Below are positions 35,263 through 48,179 of a stretch of 64,000 nucleotides of DNA, piece by piece. Numbering within the stretch: position 1 is the first letter of the stretch; every line of letters starts with the position of its first letter. This stretch comes from Azadirachta indica. Taxonomy: Eukaryota; Streptophyta; Magnoliopsida; Sapindales; Meliaceae. The notes beneath the pieces were generated by a model, which was not told the DNA's origin, did not search any database, and was given only the letters and a program-made list of their open reading frames with translations. The DNA lies in the NCBI GenBank assembly GCA_022749755.1, contig CM040443.1:287191-351190 (forward strand). The letters are read 5' to 3'. Position numbers and translations under genes: made by a program.

Positions 35263-36984
35263 AAAAAGTTGGCACATACCCCTGATGTTTAGAGAAATAA
35301 ACACTTACTCCTCTAATATTTGGAGAAAAATAAATACCCCCTTAAGTTTAAAAAAATATACATATAGTTAGTCGACTGGTTAATAAAATATCATTTGTAT
35401 CCGTAAACTTTTAAATAATCATAAAGTAAAAAATAATTATATTTTAATTATAATAACTTAGTCTTTATTCCAATTTTTTTTACCATTTATATTTTGTAAT
35501 TATAATAATTTAATTTTTATTTTAATATTTTTAACAAGATATTAAAAACTAAATAGTTTTTTAATTTATTATTTTAATAAAAATTTTAAAAAATTATAAT
35601 TAAAAAAGTTTAACAATGAAGTAGACCGGACCATATACTAAAATATTTTTAACCTTCTACTTATACTTTCTTAATAATAATTTGATATTTAATTATCAAA
35701 AAAATTTTGAAATATTTTTTTATTATTTTATTTTTATATACACTATATTTATTTAAAAGATTATGTTACTTTCATTATATTTATTATGAAAATATGAAAT
35801 TGTATTTATTTATTATAATAATATAAATAAAATATGTAAAAGAAGAAAATATTATATCATTAGTTAATAAAATTAGTAATTAAATATCATTAGTTGGCCA
35901 ATTAAATAAATATTATTTATATCTCCTAAACTTTTATATATTAATAATTTAGACATAATTATTTTTATAATATCAATTTAGTCTTTATTTTAATATTTTA
36001 CAAATATATTAAGAATTAAATAATTTTTTAATTTAGTATTTCAATAAAAAAAATTAAAAAATACTATTATTAAAAAATTCTAATATAGAGTTAGATCAAA
36101 CCCATACACTTAAATAATTTTAATTTTTTCTTTTACTTTTTCACTAATAATTTGATATTCAATTATAAAAAATTTTAAATAAAATATTATTGTGACATTT
36201 TATTTGCATATATAATATATTCATTTAAAAATTATTTAAATTTTTATTATATTTTCTTTAAAAAATTATGAAAGTATAAATAAAAAAAGGTACATATTCT
36301 ATATGTGTATGTGTGTGCTCTCTTTTTTTTTATATTTTTATTAAAATTAAAGTATATTATTTAACAATAATATAAAATATATTTAATTACTATTTTTATT
36401 AACAAACAATATCAATTTTTTTCTATGTTTTATTTATATTTTTATAATAAATATAATGAACTTAACATAATTTTTAAATGAATATAGTGTATATAAAAAT
36501 AAAATAATAAAAAATATTGTAAATTTTTTTAACAATTAAATATCAAATTATTATTAAAAAAATAAAAATAAAGGGTTAAAAATATTTTAGCATACAAATC
36601 CGGTCTTCTTCATTGTTAGATTTTTTAATTATAATTTTTTAAAATTTTTATTAAAACAATAAATTAAAAAATTATTTAGTTCTTAATATCTTGTTAAAAA
36701 TATTAAAGTAAGAACTAAATTGATATAAGTATAAAATATAAATGATAAAAAATATTAGAATGGGGATTAAATTATTATAATTAAAAAATAATTATTTATT
36801 ACTTTATTTTAAAAGTTTAGGGATATAAATAATATTTAATTGATCAGTTTACTAATTGAAACAATAGTTAAGAGGGTATTTGTATATTTGTCTAAACTTG
36901 AAGGAGACATTTATTTTTTTTTCAAATATTAAGAGAATAAGTGTTTATTCTCCCAAACATTAGGGGGCGATATGTCAATTTCCC
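35263..36984. mobile_element. Fold-back element with long arms and perfect 10-bp target duplication
   Basis: TTTTCACCTA occurs on both sides, at 35253-35262 and 36985-36994. The left end ('GTTGGCACATACCCCTGATG') matches the reverse complement of the right end ('ATTGACATATCGCCCCCTAATG' region). The match continues for some 600 bp on each arm, for example 'ACCGGACCATATACTAAAAT' at about 35628 against the inverse of 'CATACAAATCCGGTC' at 36590. A third, direct copy of the arm core lies between them (about 35885-36290). There is no open frame. Length, TSD size and long TIRs fit a non-autonomous Mutator-like element. Confidence 0.85.
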
Positions 36985-36994
36985 TTTTCACCTA

Positions 36995-38150
36995 TATAAA
37001 TCTTATAATCAAGACTAGACAAAGTTTGTAAGGTCAAAACGGATATGACAGTAATAACGGTTATGGTAAGTTGAAGTTTATAACACTAAAGTACATTTAT
37101 TTCTTAAAGAAAAGATTAATTTTTTATATTTAACAAGACTGCGTATTTAAATAGGACCCAACACCTCTCAATAAGAGGTGTTAACTTCGATCTTTACCAA
37201 TGATAGAGAAATTTATTCCTCCCTAGGTGAGACCTACTATATATAAAATATATTATATATAAAGTTTATCATATTAAAATATAAATAAATTTTCTTTTTT
37301 TGTAAGGGCGCTTATCTCTTATTGTGAGAATAAATATCATTCAAATTTAGTGTATTTATCTAGATATTATTAAACTTAGACTCGATCAAAACTCTGTATA
37401 CAATATTTTTTTAAAAAAAAAGATAACATATTTTTAAAATATAAGAATAAATCCAATTGAAAACTACGATATATGCTTAAAGCTCATGTGTTTAATATTT
37501 ATAAGAGTAAATTTCTCCATATATTAGAGCCTTAATTAAGAGTACATTTTTGAGTTGGGTTTTAGTTAAGTTTGATCACAGACGATTTTTCACATACCCT
37601 AATTGTCTAATTAGATATGTAAAAAGAAATAAGTAGCTAGAAGCGAATGGACCCTAACCCTAATATTTATCTAATCCTCAACATGTATAGGAAATGGAAA
37701 TGCTAGCTGGCCTTTCATTTTCTATCGAGTCACAGGGTGTTTGTTCAAAGACAAAATAAAGTTGAAATTGACTAATTAAATTAATAATTATATATTAATA
37801 TTTTTTAAGTTGTGATTTTCGTTGTCAGAGGACGTGCAAGTCTCTCTAACCCAATGACCAAAGATACGATTCCCATTTTCTAAATTACAAAACTTGCGGT
37901 TTCCTTTGTCTCTTTGTGTTGATTACTAATTAATTTACTATTATATTATTATTATTAATATTATTTTCCATTAATTTTGTTTATTATTAACCTACTATTA
38001 TGAGATTTCCTCAAAGGCATCATCCTTGACTCTTTGGAGATTCCTTTCCTTCTTTAATTCTTTTTAATTATTTATTATAATATCATTTTCTTTTATATAT
38101 TTTTGTATACATAAGTATATAGTGTATATTCATTTTAAAAATGAATCGAC
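36995..38150. other. Intergenic AT-rich region
   Basis: No gene or complete repeat recognised. Slightly less AT-rich sequence at 37560-37740 and 37820-38060 contains no supportable frame. Confidence 0.5.
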
Positions 38151-38169
38151 AATTTTGTAATTTTATATA

Positions 38170-38335
38170 ATTTCTTATACTATTTATAATATGTTAGATT
38201 TAAGTATTTTTAATGGTTTAAATTAATTTTAATAAATATAATTAATATATAATTATATAAAACATAATCTAAATCATTATTAAAAGTGTCTAAATTTAAT
38301 AGTTTATAAATAATATAAAAATATATAAAATTAAT
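38170..38335. mobile_element. Palindromic MITE-like repeat, copy 2
   Basis: It contains 'TTTAAGTATTTTTAATGGTT' on the left and 'ATTATTAAAAGTGTCTAAAT' on the right, inverted to each other around an AT centre. It matches the copies at 31785, 39695 and 39935. Confidence 0.65.
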
Positions 38336-38345
38336 AAACTAATTA

Positions 38346-39694
38346 TCCTTTTTTTTCATCTAATACTAATAGATTTATATAATTTTATCAAAATTTAATT
38401 AACAATATAAAAAAATTAAAAAAATGGGACGCAAATTCAAGTCAATGTAACATGATAATATTCAAAGGTGATAGATATTTTAATTAAATAAGAGATTAAA
38501 AGATTTGATGTGTACTATAACTAGATTCGTCTAACTTAGAAACAACGTTCAAATTAATGTTAATAAATAATTAATTAAATAGATTGAGTTTAAGCAGTTA
38601 ACAACTTTTGACCGTTTTAGAGTGTTTTCAAAATTGTAGTTTTGTAATTTTTAATGTCGAATAATGTTAAACACAGGGTAAATTAATATTGCTCAATTCT
38701 TCTAATAGTTTTGCGTGATTGAATGTGTAATTAATTAGATTAACTAACCAATAAAAGAAGATATGATTCCTTATACATTGAGCCAACCAACTTGGTTAGC
38801 CTTTTTAACTTTACCAAAGTTTTATTATTGTGAAAATATATATAATTCTAGCAACCACTTTTCACAATTATTTAATCTTATTACTACTATTAGTTCTTTG
38901 GGTTCATAAGTTATAATAATAATAATTAGAAAAAAAATGGAAAGAGCATCAAAGCCTGTAGCCCAGATAGTCTTTGTGGGCACAGAAGGGAAATGGGTCC
39001 AAGCCTGAAAATGACTTCGATTTAAAAAATAAAAAAACAAATAATTAGTCAAGAAAAGTAAAATTTTATAATGTTAAATTAGTTAAACATGTCTTTGACG
39101 TTAGTAAAAGATCAATTCAACAAATGAAAGATGAATTTAATATAAGTATATATATCATATTAATTGTTATGTTAGTTTTGAGTATAAAAAATTTTATAAA
39201 ATTTTTTTGTGTATAATATTCTTGTTCTTAGAAAGCCTAAAATGTTCAATAAATTCATTTTATAATATTATTACTCAAAATAATTTGATGCATTAACACA
39301 GTAAACAGGTCATATTATGGTAAATACATTGCTATTCATGGATTTATTGTAAAACAAATAAAAGGGAATGCCTATTATAAAATGAACTCCATGATTGTAA
39401 AGGAAATCATCTTTTCTTCTGTATAGCTTTGGAGAGAAAGGAAAAATTTCAATTATCTATCCCTTTAATATATCAGAAAGTAAAAAAATATTGATGTACT
39501 AAAATAGATGCTATTTGTTATTCGTTCACAGCTGCAATCCAGCAGTCCATAGTTGCACTTTATTGGCAGAAATATTGTCTACTCAATTGATTTGGTACCA
39601 CACCTCAAAATTTGAAATTATCCTGGTCAAATTCAACTCATATATATAAAGGAGGAAGAATATTTCTTTTCACTTTCCTTAATTTTTTTAAAAC
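38346..39694. other. Intergenic AT-rich region
   Basis: No gene is supported. The short open frame on the minus strand near 38825-39052 shows no domain. Confidence 0.5.
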
Positions 39695-39850
39695 AGTAAA
39701 TTTAAATATTTTTAACAGTTAAAGAATATATTTTACATATATATATTAATTATGATATATTAATTATATATTAGTTATACATATTAGATTTAATTTTACT
39801 AGTTAAAATGCATGTATCTAATAATTATAAATAGTATAAAAAATTGTATA
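39695..39850. mobile_element. Palindromic MITE-like repeat, copy 3
   Basis: The left half 'AAATATTTTTAACAGTTAAA' is the inverse of the right half 'TTTTACTAGTTAAAATGCAT' with changes. The element is followed by AATAATTATAAATAGTATA, which is also seen in the other copies. Confidence 0.65.
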
Positions 39851-39934
39851 AAGTTAGGAAGCAATTAATCCATTCTTTTAATATATTTGAAAATAAATTA
39901 AGAACCTCTTAATTTTCCTTGATTTATTAAACTA

Positions 39935-40110
39935 TTTATAAACTATTAAATTTACTTACTTTCAACGGTTAAGATTGTATTTTATATGTATATTAATTAT
40001 GATATATTAATTAATTATTAATTATATATGTTAAATTTAATCTCAACTATTAAAAATACGTACATCCAATAATTTATAAATGATTAAAAAATTGTAGAAA
40101 ATTAAGAAAT
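39935..40110. mobile_element. Palindromic MITE-like repeat, copy 4
   Basis: The left half 'CTTTCAACGGTTAAGATTGT' pairs with the right half 'AATCTCAACTATTAAAAATA' around a TATTAATTAATTATTAATTA-like centre. It lies about 85 bp after copy 3, as a near-tandem pair in the same layout. Confidence 0.65.
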
Positions 40111-40125
40111 CATATTATAATTGAC

Positions 40126-43100
40126 GATTCTTTTTTTTTTTTATCATTATTAATCATTAAAAAAATATTATCTCCTAAATCTAAACCCTTTTTATTAGAA
40201 ATAAAAATTATTCAATTTAAATATGAAAATTCAAACAATATTCTTATAGTACTTATATAAACCTAGATATAGATGTTCGAAGAGTGTTATACAAACTCTT
40301 GAATAACTCTAACTTGTAAATAATATTAGTATTAAAAATAATTACTGAAAAAAATTAATGGTTTAGCCATTTCTAAATATAAAATATTACCAATTCATTA
40401 ACATTAACCAAACAAAAGAAACCTCAAATGATTCATAGAATAATTAGCTTGAAGTCTAACAAAAACTAAAACCACCAAAAATGAAAAGAAAATATAATAT
40501 CCCTTCACATGATCTTGATCTAGTTAGAATAAGTTCTTTGATGATATTATGCATTAGATTCTTTAAAAAAAAAAAATTGAATTTTAAATATTAAATGAAT
40601 TATATATAATAAAAATAAGGATATTTTAATTAAGGTTCACAAGAAAGTATCCTTTAAATTCTCTTGTGATGATTATAGGTACATGCTTGTCGAGGTCTTG
40701 TGATTTTATTTTATTTATTTTTTATATGGTTGATTCTTGGTGACAAGTGATAACATTATTTAATTTAGAATTATATAGAATAAATATAAAATAATTTAGT
40801 ATAATTAATTTTGGTATGCCAGAATTTTTTGTGCAAAATTTTGTTTAAAAAATTAAAATTTACGTGTTATGTTATAATTGATGATATAAAGTTTTTTGTA
40901 CAAAAAATTTAATGAATTTTTATATTATTTTAAAAAAATAAACTTGCAATATTTTAAAAGATGCTGATGTTCACATATAAAAAATTCTTTATAATTTTAA
41001 CCAATCTTAAGATAAAAAGAAGAAAATCCCAAAATTTGAAATTGTATGTGTCAAATGAAATTTTCTTCAAGATGATGATGATAATTAAATTATAAATACT
41101 TTGAAAACTTGGGTTAAAATAATCATTTAATGAAATGGGTTGGCAGATGCCCATTTGCATTAATTTAAGTGAATAGGTTGGAACTGGATTAGAATTTAGA
41201 ACCCATCTATTCAAAGTCATGATTATGTGCTGTGCTTCAGCCCAATTAAAGTCTCTAATTGAAAATAAAAAATTAGATGCTAATTGTTATCTTTGAAACA
41301 AACGCTAATTTTTATATTTTCAAAAAAAAAAAAAATCCTGCATGCATTATAGTGCAGCTACAGGTTGCCAAACCTACGCTCGTTATATAATTTTTTTTTA
41401 AATCTATTTATCAGAAATAAGAAGTTTTGATAAAATTTAATTTAATGTTGTCTGAAAATTTATATCAAATTTAAGTGGAATTTGCATTCACTATTTTTAT
41501 GAGAGAAAATGACATCTATTTTATATTTGGGAGGAGTTGAACCTATTTCCTCTTTATTTGAAGGATAAGGGTACCAATTATCTTAACTAAAGAACAATTA
41601 ACAGTTTTTATATAATTAATTTGTTAAACTTTATCACTCTATTCATTATTTGTCCTCTTTCAAATATAAATTTCGACGTAACTGTTTATTATTTTCTTTT
41701 CTATTTTTTTGAGAAATCTCCTCCTCCTTCTATTTATCTATGTAAAACTAATCAAATCTATTGGTGATCATGTACAATTTTACCTAATGTATATTGTTGA
41801 TTCTAATTTCTTCATGGTCCTAAATCATGCGATGAGATCAAAAATTAATTAATATATAAGATTTCTAATGTTGGGGAAGCACTAAAAAGCTCAGTAAAAC
41901 AACCTCAGTCAAAGATAATAACTCCTTTAACTTGATATATCTTTAAACTTGGAAGAACTTTAAAAAGAAAGAGATAATTAGAACGGAGTTTGATTTCAAT
42001 AATGGAAATTACTTATTTGGACCTAGATGATCCATACCCAAAGAAAACATTCAAAGTCGTAGCTAGTGATATCAACTTAGATACTTTAATGGTTAAGTTA
42101 AGATTCTAATAAGAGTACGAGAAAAATATGTATATATTTAAAAAAAAGATTTAAAATCTATTCAGCTTTATCATCCTCACTATTTATAATGACGGTAAAG
42201 AGGATTATGATATGAACTATCTACATATGTTTTGTTTTCATTAATTATTTTGAATCATTGCCATGCATCACTTCAAATCGAAGGAAGGATATATTTGTTT
42301 TATATCATTCATCCTTCTTTAGCGACATTTTTGTTTTAAATCGTTCGTCCTTTTTTAGCACACTGTTCTCTATTAGGATAAAGTTCTTGTCGATATTCTC
42401 CTTTTTCTCTGACCAATAAGTATTATCTCTCTTTCTTTTATTACTCTTGACATCATTTACAGAAATTCTTAGGACACATCACAAGCTTCTATACTCCTTC
42501 ATTAGAGGTTATATGGTATTCATTTATAGCAATCACTCTTTCTTTACGGTACTAGAGACATGATTCATACTAAAGATCACCTTTTTATCAAAATGAACTT
42601 CCTTAATTAACTTTCTTCCTGAGTTAATTTCTTTCCTTGTAGATGGAATCTAATTCTGGTGTCCTAATACAAGAGAAAGTCCTCAAACAGCATTGATTTT
42701 TTTTTTTGAAATAGTTGAAGATGTACCATATATTGTTATATATGATGTGAGACAATTAAAAAAGAAAAAAGAAAAGAAAGAAGAAAAGAAGCTGACACAA
42801 GAATGAAACAAATGATATTTAATAAAATTAAATTCAAAGATTTGATGATAGGGAAATTTGAACAAGAGAAAATGTGATTGTAACACCCGTGAGCAATGCA
42901 AGTCCACCAATTTTGTTTGTTTTTGAAGATTTTCATACAAACTATGAATCTCCCCAACAACCCTAATCTTTTATTCATCTCATCACCTTCCGTAAGAGAA
43001 TCAATTAACATTCTATATTTATTTACACAAACTTTGACTGAAAAAAAAAAGAACAAAAAAAAGAGTTAAATGGGTTCATATATTATTTTTTGCTTCAAAA

Positions 43101-44519
43101 GAGAAGGATTTTAATTAATTAATTTGTGCACACTCTCATTTACGGTCCATTGGGCAGCAAGTTTTGGGCTTGTTTTTTATTTTTTATTTTTTTATTTGTG
43201 TCTTTATTAATATCATTTTGCATAGAACCAAAATGTTTTAGAAATTGAGTAATAAGATTGTGAAATTTATACATTAGTTAAAATATAATAACTATAATGT
43301 CCTAATCATCCAAAAATATTAATTGAGCAAAAATGTTATATTAATTAAAAAGAATTAAATATTACAATTTTAAAAAGCACTACTTAGTTATGCATTAAGC
43401 ATTAAACTTTTATAATATCCTTGTATATAGAGTAGTCAACCACTTTCATAATTATTAGCCCATTATCAATATATTGCTAATATTATATACCTAGTTAAAG
43501 CTTAATTGCCCAATACTTTTATAGAATTAAATGTAAAACTATGTAATATATATTGTGTAATTATAATAAAAAATTAAGTTAGAATTATATAATATTTTAT
43601 AATTTAAATTATAGTAATATAAAGTTATATAATTTTAAATTCTCATTTTGTAAATTACCTACTTTCCCACTAAAATCTTTCTCCATAAGATAGAAAACAT
43701 AATAATAATGGTCTCATAATTACTACAACTAACACCATAAAAGTTATAAAATAACAAGGTAAACACTAAAACCCAAAACAAATCAAACATTCCATGATCC
43801 ATCGACAATTTTCTCAATATATACTTCCAAAAACAACATCAATCAATTAAAAAGAAAAATATCACATTTAGGGGAAAAGTTATGGTACACACGAATATAT
43901 TGTACATCTTTATTAACTCTGTTTAATTTTTTTGGTTATAATCTCCACCTTTTTTAACATAATTTCTACTTTTTTAACAATTGTAAACTTATAAAAAATA
44001 TGATGTGGAGTATTAGGAAAAAAATTTTAAAATAAAAAAAAATGAGTAGAAAATTACAATAAAAAATTGAATAAGATAAAATAATGAAAACAAATTTTAT
44101 TTAAATTAAATATAAATTTTTAAATAATGTGAAATTAAATTTAATTAAAAGTTTTTTTAATTTTTGATAAATTTTTAAATTTTTAAATATAATAATGATA
44201 AATAAATTATATATATAATTCGTAATATTAAAAAAATAGTTCTTAGGGATGAGGAGTTTGTTACCCAATGCAGTCCAAATTTTGTATGGGATGGGACAAT
44301 ACATGCAAAAGAAAACAAAAATCAGAATCAAGGAACAAAATGGTCTGCTGCATGGTCGGATTCAAAGCTAGCAATAATAATAATTATTATTAATATAACT
44401 AGAAAGAATCACTTGGTGGTTCAGTCTTCAGTTACCCAGAATCATTACAATACAACTGCTTTTTTCCTGCTCTTTTCCCGAGAAAATAAAAAAATTTTCC
44501 TTTCCCTCAATTCACTAAT
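40126..44519. other. Intergenic AT-rich region
   Basis: No gene is supported. The region at about 42200-42680 is less AT-rich and might be an old retroelement relic, but I cannot find a conserved motif. Open frames here are short and rich in Phe, Ile and Lys, as expected from AT-rich noise. Confidence 0.5.
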
Positions 44520-44545
44520 GGGGGGGGGGGGGGGGGGGGGGGGGG
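44520..44545 (+). repeat. Homopolymer of 26 G
   Basis: An uninterrupted run of 26 G sits in a strongly AT-rich stretch. It is either a true mononucleotide tract able to form G-quadruplexes or a sequencing or assembly artefact. Its exact length should not be trusted. Confidence 0.9.
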
Positions 44546-46639
44546 ACCATCTAACACTCGTCTCTTTGCATTTCAATACCACCATGTGATAGTGCTTGGA
44601 GCCTTGGAATTTTTTATTCTTATTATTTACTTATTTTACTTTAATTACTATCATCATTCATCAATTCAATTCCTTCTATTAAAAAATATTTAGGGTTTCT
44701 AAATGTTTTTGAATGCACATGAAACTGTCTGCTCTTCCTATGATGATCTACTTCTAGGATATCTCTGTTGAAGGTGTTTTTTAATGTTTACATTTTTTTA
44801 GGATTTTTTTTACTATTTATTTCATAAATTTAATCATTCGTGTTTTATGATCATGTTCATATAAAAAAGTTAATCAATACGTAAATAAGCATTTAATTTT
44901 TATTAAATTTTTAAATCTAATAATTTTTAAAGGAATTAGATTGAGAATGAAGTAGGGCAACTGTAAATTATAAATGAGATGGGCCAAGAACAAGCCCAAC
45001 AACGTAACTTCTGAATTTTTAGACAAGTAGGCTCAAAATAATTGGGCCTGTGGAGTGAATTTTTTTTTTTAAGAAAAAAAAATTGAATAATTATACATAA
45101 TTATTGATATACCGAGAATTTAGATTTATATTGTTATGATAAAATGTCATAGTTTGAAAATCTACGCTTAATCTAATTGATTTTTGCTTTCACTTCAAAA
45201 TATTTATTAGAAGAGAAATTTTACTCTAATGTTAGATTATTACTTGGAAGGGCTAATTTAATGTAAAAATAATTATAATAATAATTAAAGAGAGTCAAAT
45301 GTAAGTATAAAAATAATATTTGAAAAATTAAACCTACAAATATAGATCATAGATATCCCTTTTTTACACAAAAAATGGTATTTTTAATATTATAATATTT
45401 CTGTTACACTTTAATTGGGTAACAATTAAAGTGTTCAATAAATAATAACTTTTCTTTTAAAGTTAATATTTACTATTTACTTTTATGTTTATATTTACTA
45501 TTTAATGATTCTATCTCATAAAATTATTACTAATTCTCTTTAAATCCATACTCATATAAAAATTATAAACAAGTTATTAAGTTTTCTTCTTAAAATTCTC
45601 TTTAAATCCATACTCATAAAATTTATCAGCTTTTTTTATAAAAAATTTCAAAATTAAAAAATTTTCAATCACTTTATACTATTTAAATACCATGTTGTGT
45701 AAGGAATTGTCTTGTTCACTTTTTTAAAAATAATTATTTTTTACACAATATCATAAATTATAATATGAGTTATATTAACATGAATTTTATTAATATATAT
45801 GAACAAATATTTTTTAATATTATTTATTATTTATTTAATATTCAAACTTTATAAGAGTTGTAAATATAAAAATAATAGTTTTCAGATTTTGTTTAAATTA
45901 GATGCAAATTTTTAGGTGGTGTAAAATTAGATTCAAGTAAAATTCTAAATTCTTGATGTATTTTTAATTTAATATTAATATATTGTACATATATTTTGTA
46001 GTATTAAAAAAGTAGTTTTCTAATTTTTTTATTTAGTTTTGATCGAACAGATTATTTTCTTGGTATTAAGTTTTATCCTAACAATTTAATATAAATAACT
46101 TAAAATTAAATTACCACCATAGTTCAAAATAAATAAGCAATAAACTGTTATTATTCTATAAATGAGACTGATTATCTACATGTATGCAACTTAAAATCTC
46201 ATACAAACAATTCAAAATTAAAATTCTTAGAAATGATTCAACATAGAATTGAAATACTAATTAAAAATTTTCCATAACCTAAAGATATTAAAAGTTGTAA
46301 TACACAAAATTTAAAAATGATTTAAATATTATTGAATTTTTTTTTTTTAAAAAAAGGAAAACGTGGGTTTGAACTTTGCCCAATTAAATTGAATATTATT
46401 GGAATTGGATCGATAGTACTAATATGTATTTTTTTTAAATAGTTAATTTTTTATAATTAAATAAAAATTTATGAAATTACCATCTCTAAATTTAAACACA
46501 TAAAACTAAATTAGAAATCTAAGTTATACATAATTTAAAGGGGGATCCAATAGGATTGAGAGGAAAAGAAAAATTTGGTATTTAGTAAATAAGAAAGCTT
46601 GATTAATAATTAATTATCCGTACACAAGTAGTGGAAACA
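44546..46639. other. Intergenic AT-rich region
   Basis: No gene found. A short direct duplication occurs: 'ATTCTCTTTAAATCCATACT' at about 45533 and again at about 45594. Confidence 0.6.
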
Positions 46640-46644
46640 TGCTT

Positions 46645-48100
46645 GATTTCCTCTACTGTTTGACCTCGTATCTCCATACTTCCTTATTATTTCAAAGATA
46701 CTCCAAATTCCTTGAGTTGACATGGTTAAGTAGAATTACACGTGGGTTTCTAAAATTCAACTTATTAATTTAAATAGTTTTAATAATTTTTAAAATACTT
46801 ATAAAAATTTTAAATTATTAAAAAATAACAATTATATCCTTATATAATAGTAATTATTCAGAAAATTATTTTCAATTTCTGATTGAAAATAAATAATGAA
46901 ATAATAATATATTTTATTTTATAATACATTGATAACTAAATATTTATTAATATATTATAAATAAAATATAAGTTTATTTATTTTACGATATATTAACAAT
47001 TGAATATTAATTAAATATTAGAAAATAAATGGAAAAACTCATAAATAAATAGTAATCTATAAATAAAAATATATTATATTACAATATTTATAATTATATA
47101 TAATAATAATTATTGTATTATAATACAATTATAAAATTTTATAATATATTAACCATTCAATATTATGCAGATATTAGAAAATAAATAAAATAAATTATAT
47201 ATTTAATATCTTATTTATTTTTTTAGCTAACTATTATTAATTTTTTAACTAATTATTATTAAATAAGGATATAATTGTTATTTTTTAATAAAAATTGGAC
47301 CTTTTTATGGACAATAATGAGTTTTATAACTAAAAGAAAAATGATATTTTAAACTAAAAGAATAGATTTCACAATTAAAAGAATACTTCAAACTAAAATT
47401 TTTTTTATAAAAATATAAAATATATAGTAATATGATGTAGTATTATCATATCAATTTATATAAATAAATTTATGTATGTAATAGTAATGATATGATTTTT
47501 TTTAATATGTTATTATTTATACGCATTAGTCAATATAAATAATATTTTTTATATTAAATATTTCATTTTATAAATTATTCTTTGAATAAAAATTTATCTA
47601 AAATTTTGAATTTTTCACACATGATAAATTTATCCAAAGTATTAAATAAAATTGAAAGATCAATTTTATAATTTTCAAAATAAATAAAAATATTATTTTT
47701 TATTTATTTTAAAAATAATAAAATAAATCTTTTAATTTGTGAATATCATATTAAAAGGAAATTTAAAGTTTAAATATATTTATATTCAAAAGATAATTTA
47801 TAAATTAGTTATGAATGTGTTATAAAATAAAATATATTATTATTTTATTTATTTTTAATTAAGAGTTAAAAATAATTTTTTAGCTAATTACTATTATATA
47901 AGAGTATAATTATTATTTTTTAATAAATTAAAATTTTTATAAATATTTTTAAAATTATTAAGATTATTTAAATTAATAGACTAAATTTTAGAAAATCAAA
48001 TACAATTTTACTTAACTGTGTCAACTAGAGGGGATTTGAGATATTTTTAAAACAATAGAGGAGTATTTACATATTAGATTAAACAATAGGGACAAATTAG
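46645..48100. mobile_element. Fold-back element with long inverted arms
   Basis: The left arm (46715 onward: 'GAGTTGACATGGTTAAGTAG', then 'TTATATCCTTATATAATAGT') matches the reverse complement of the right arm ending near 48095 ('TAGTTGACACAGTTAAGTAA', then 'TTATACTCTTATATAATAGT'). Identity is high over at least 200 bp and weaker outward to about 46650 and 48100. Another inner copy of the arm core lies at about 47215-47310. There is no coding frame and I could not identify a target duplication. Confidence 0.75.
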
Positions 48101-48179
48101 ATATTCTCCCTTCAAAAATCTAGAGTAAATTTGAAAATGTTACTTAAATCTAAATGATATTAGAATAATAATAATAATA

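Noticed and set aside
42200..42680. Possible retroelement coding relic in a less AT-rich patch
   Set aside because: No protease, RT, RNase H or integrase motif in any frame.
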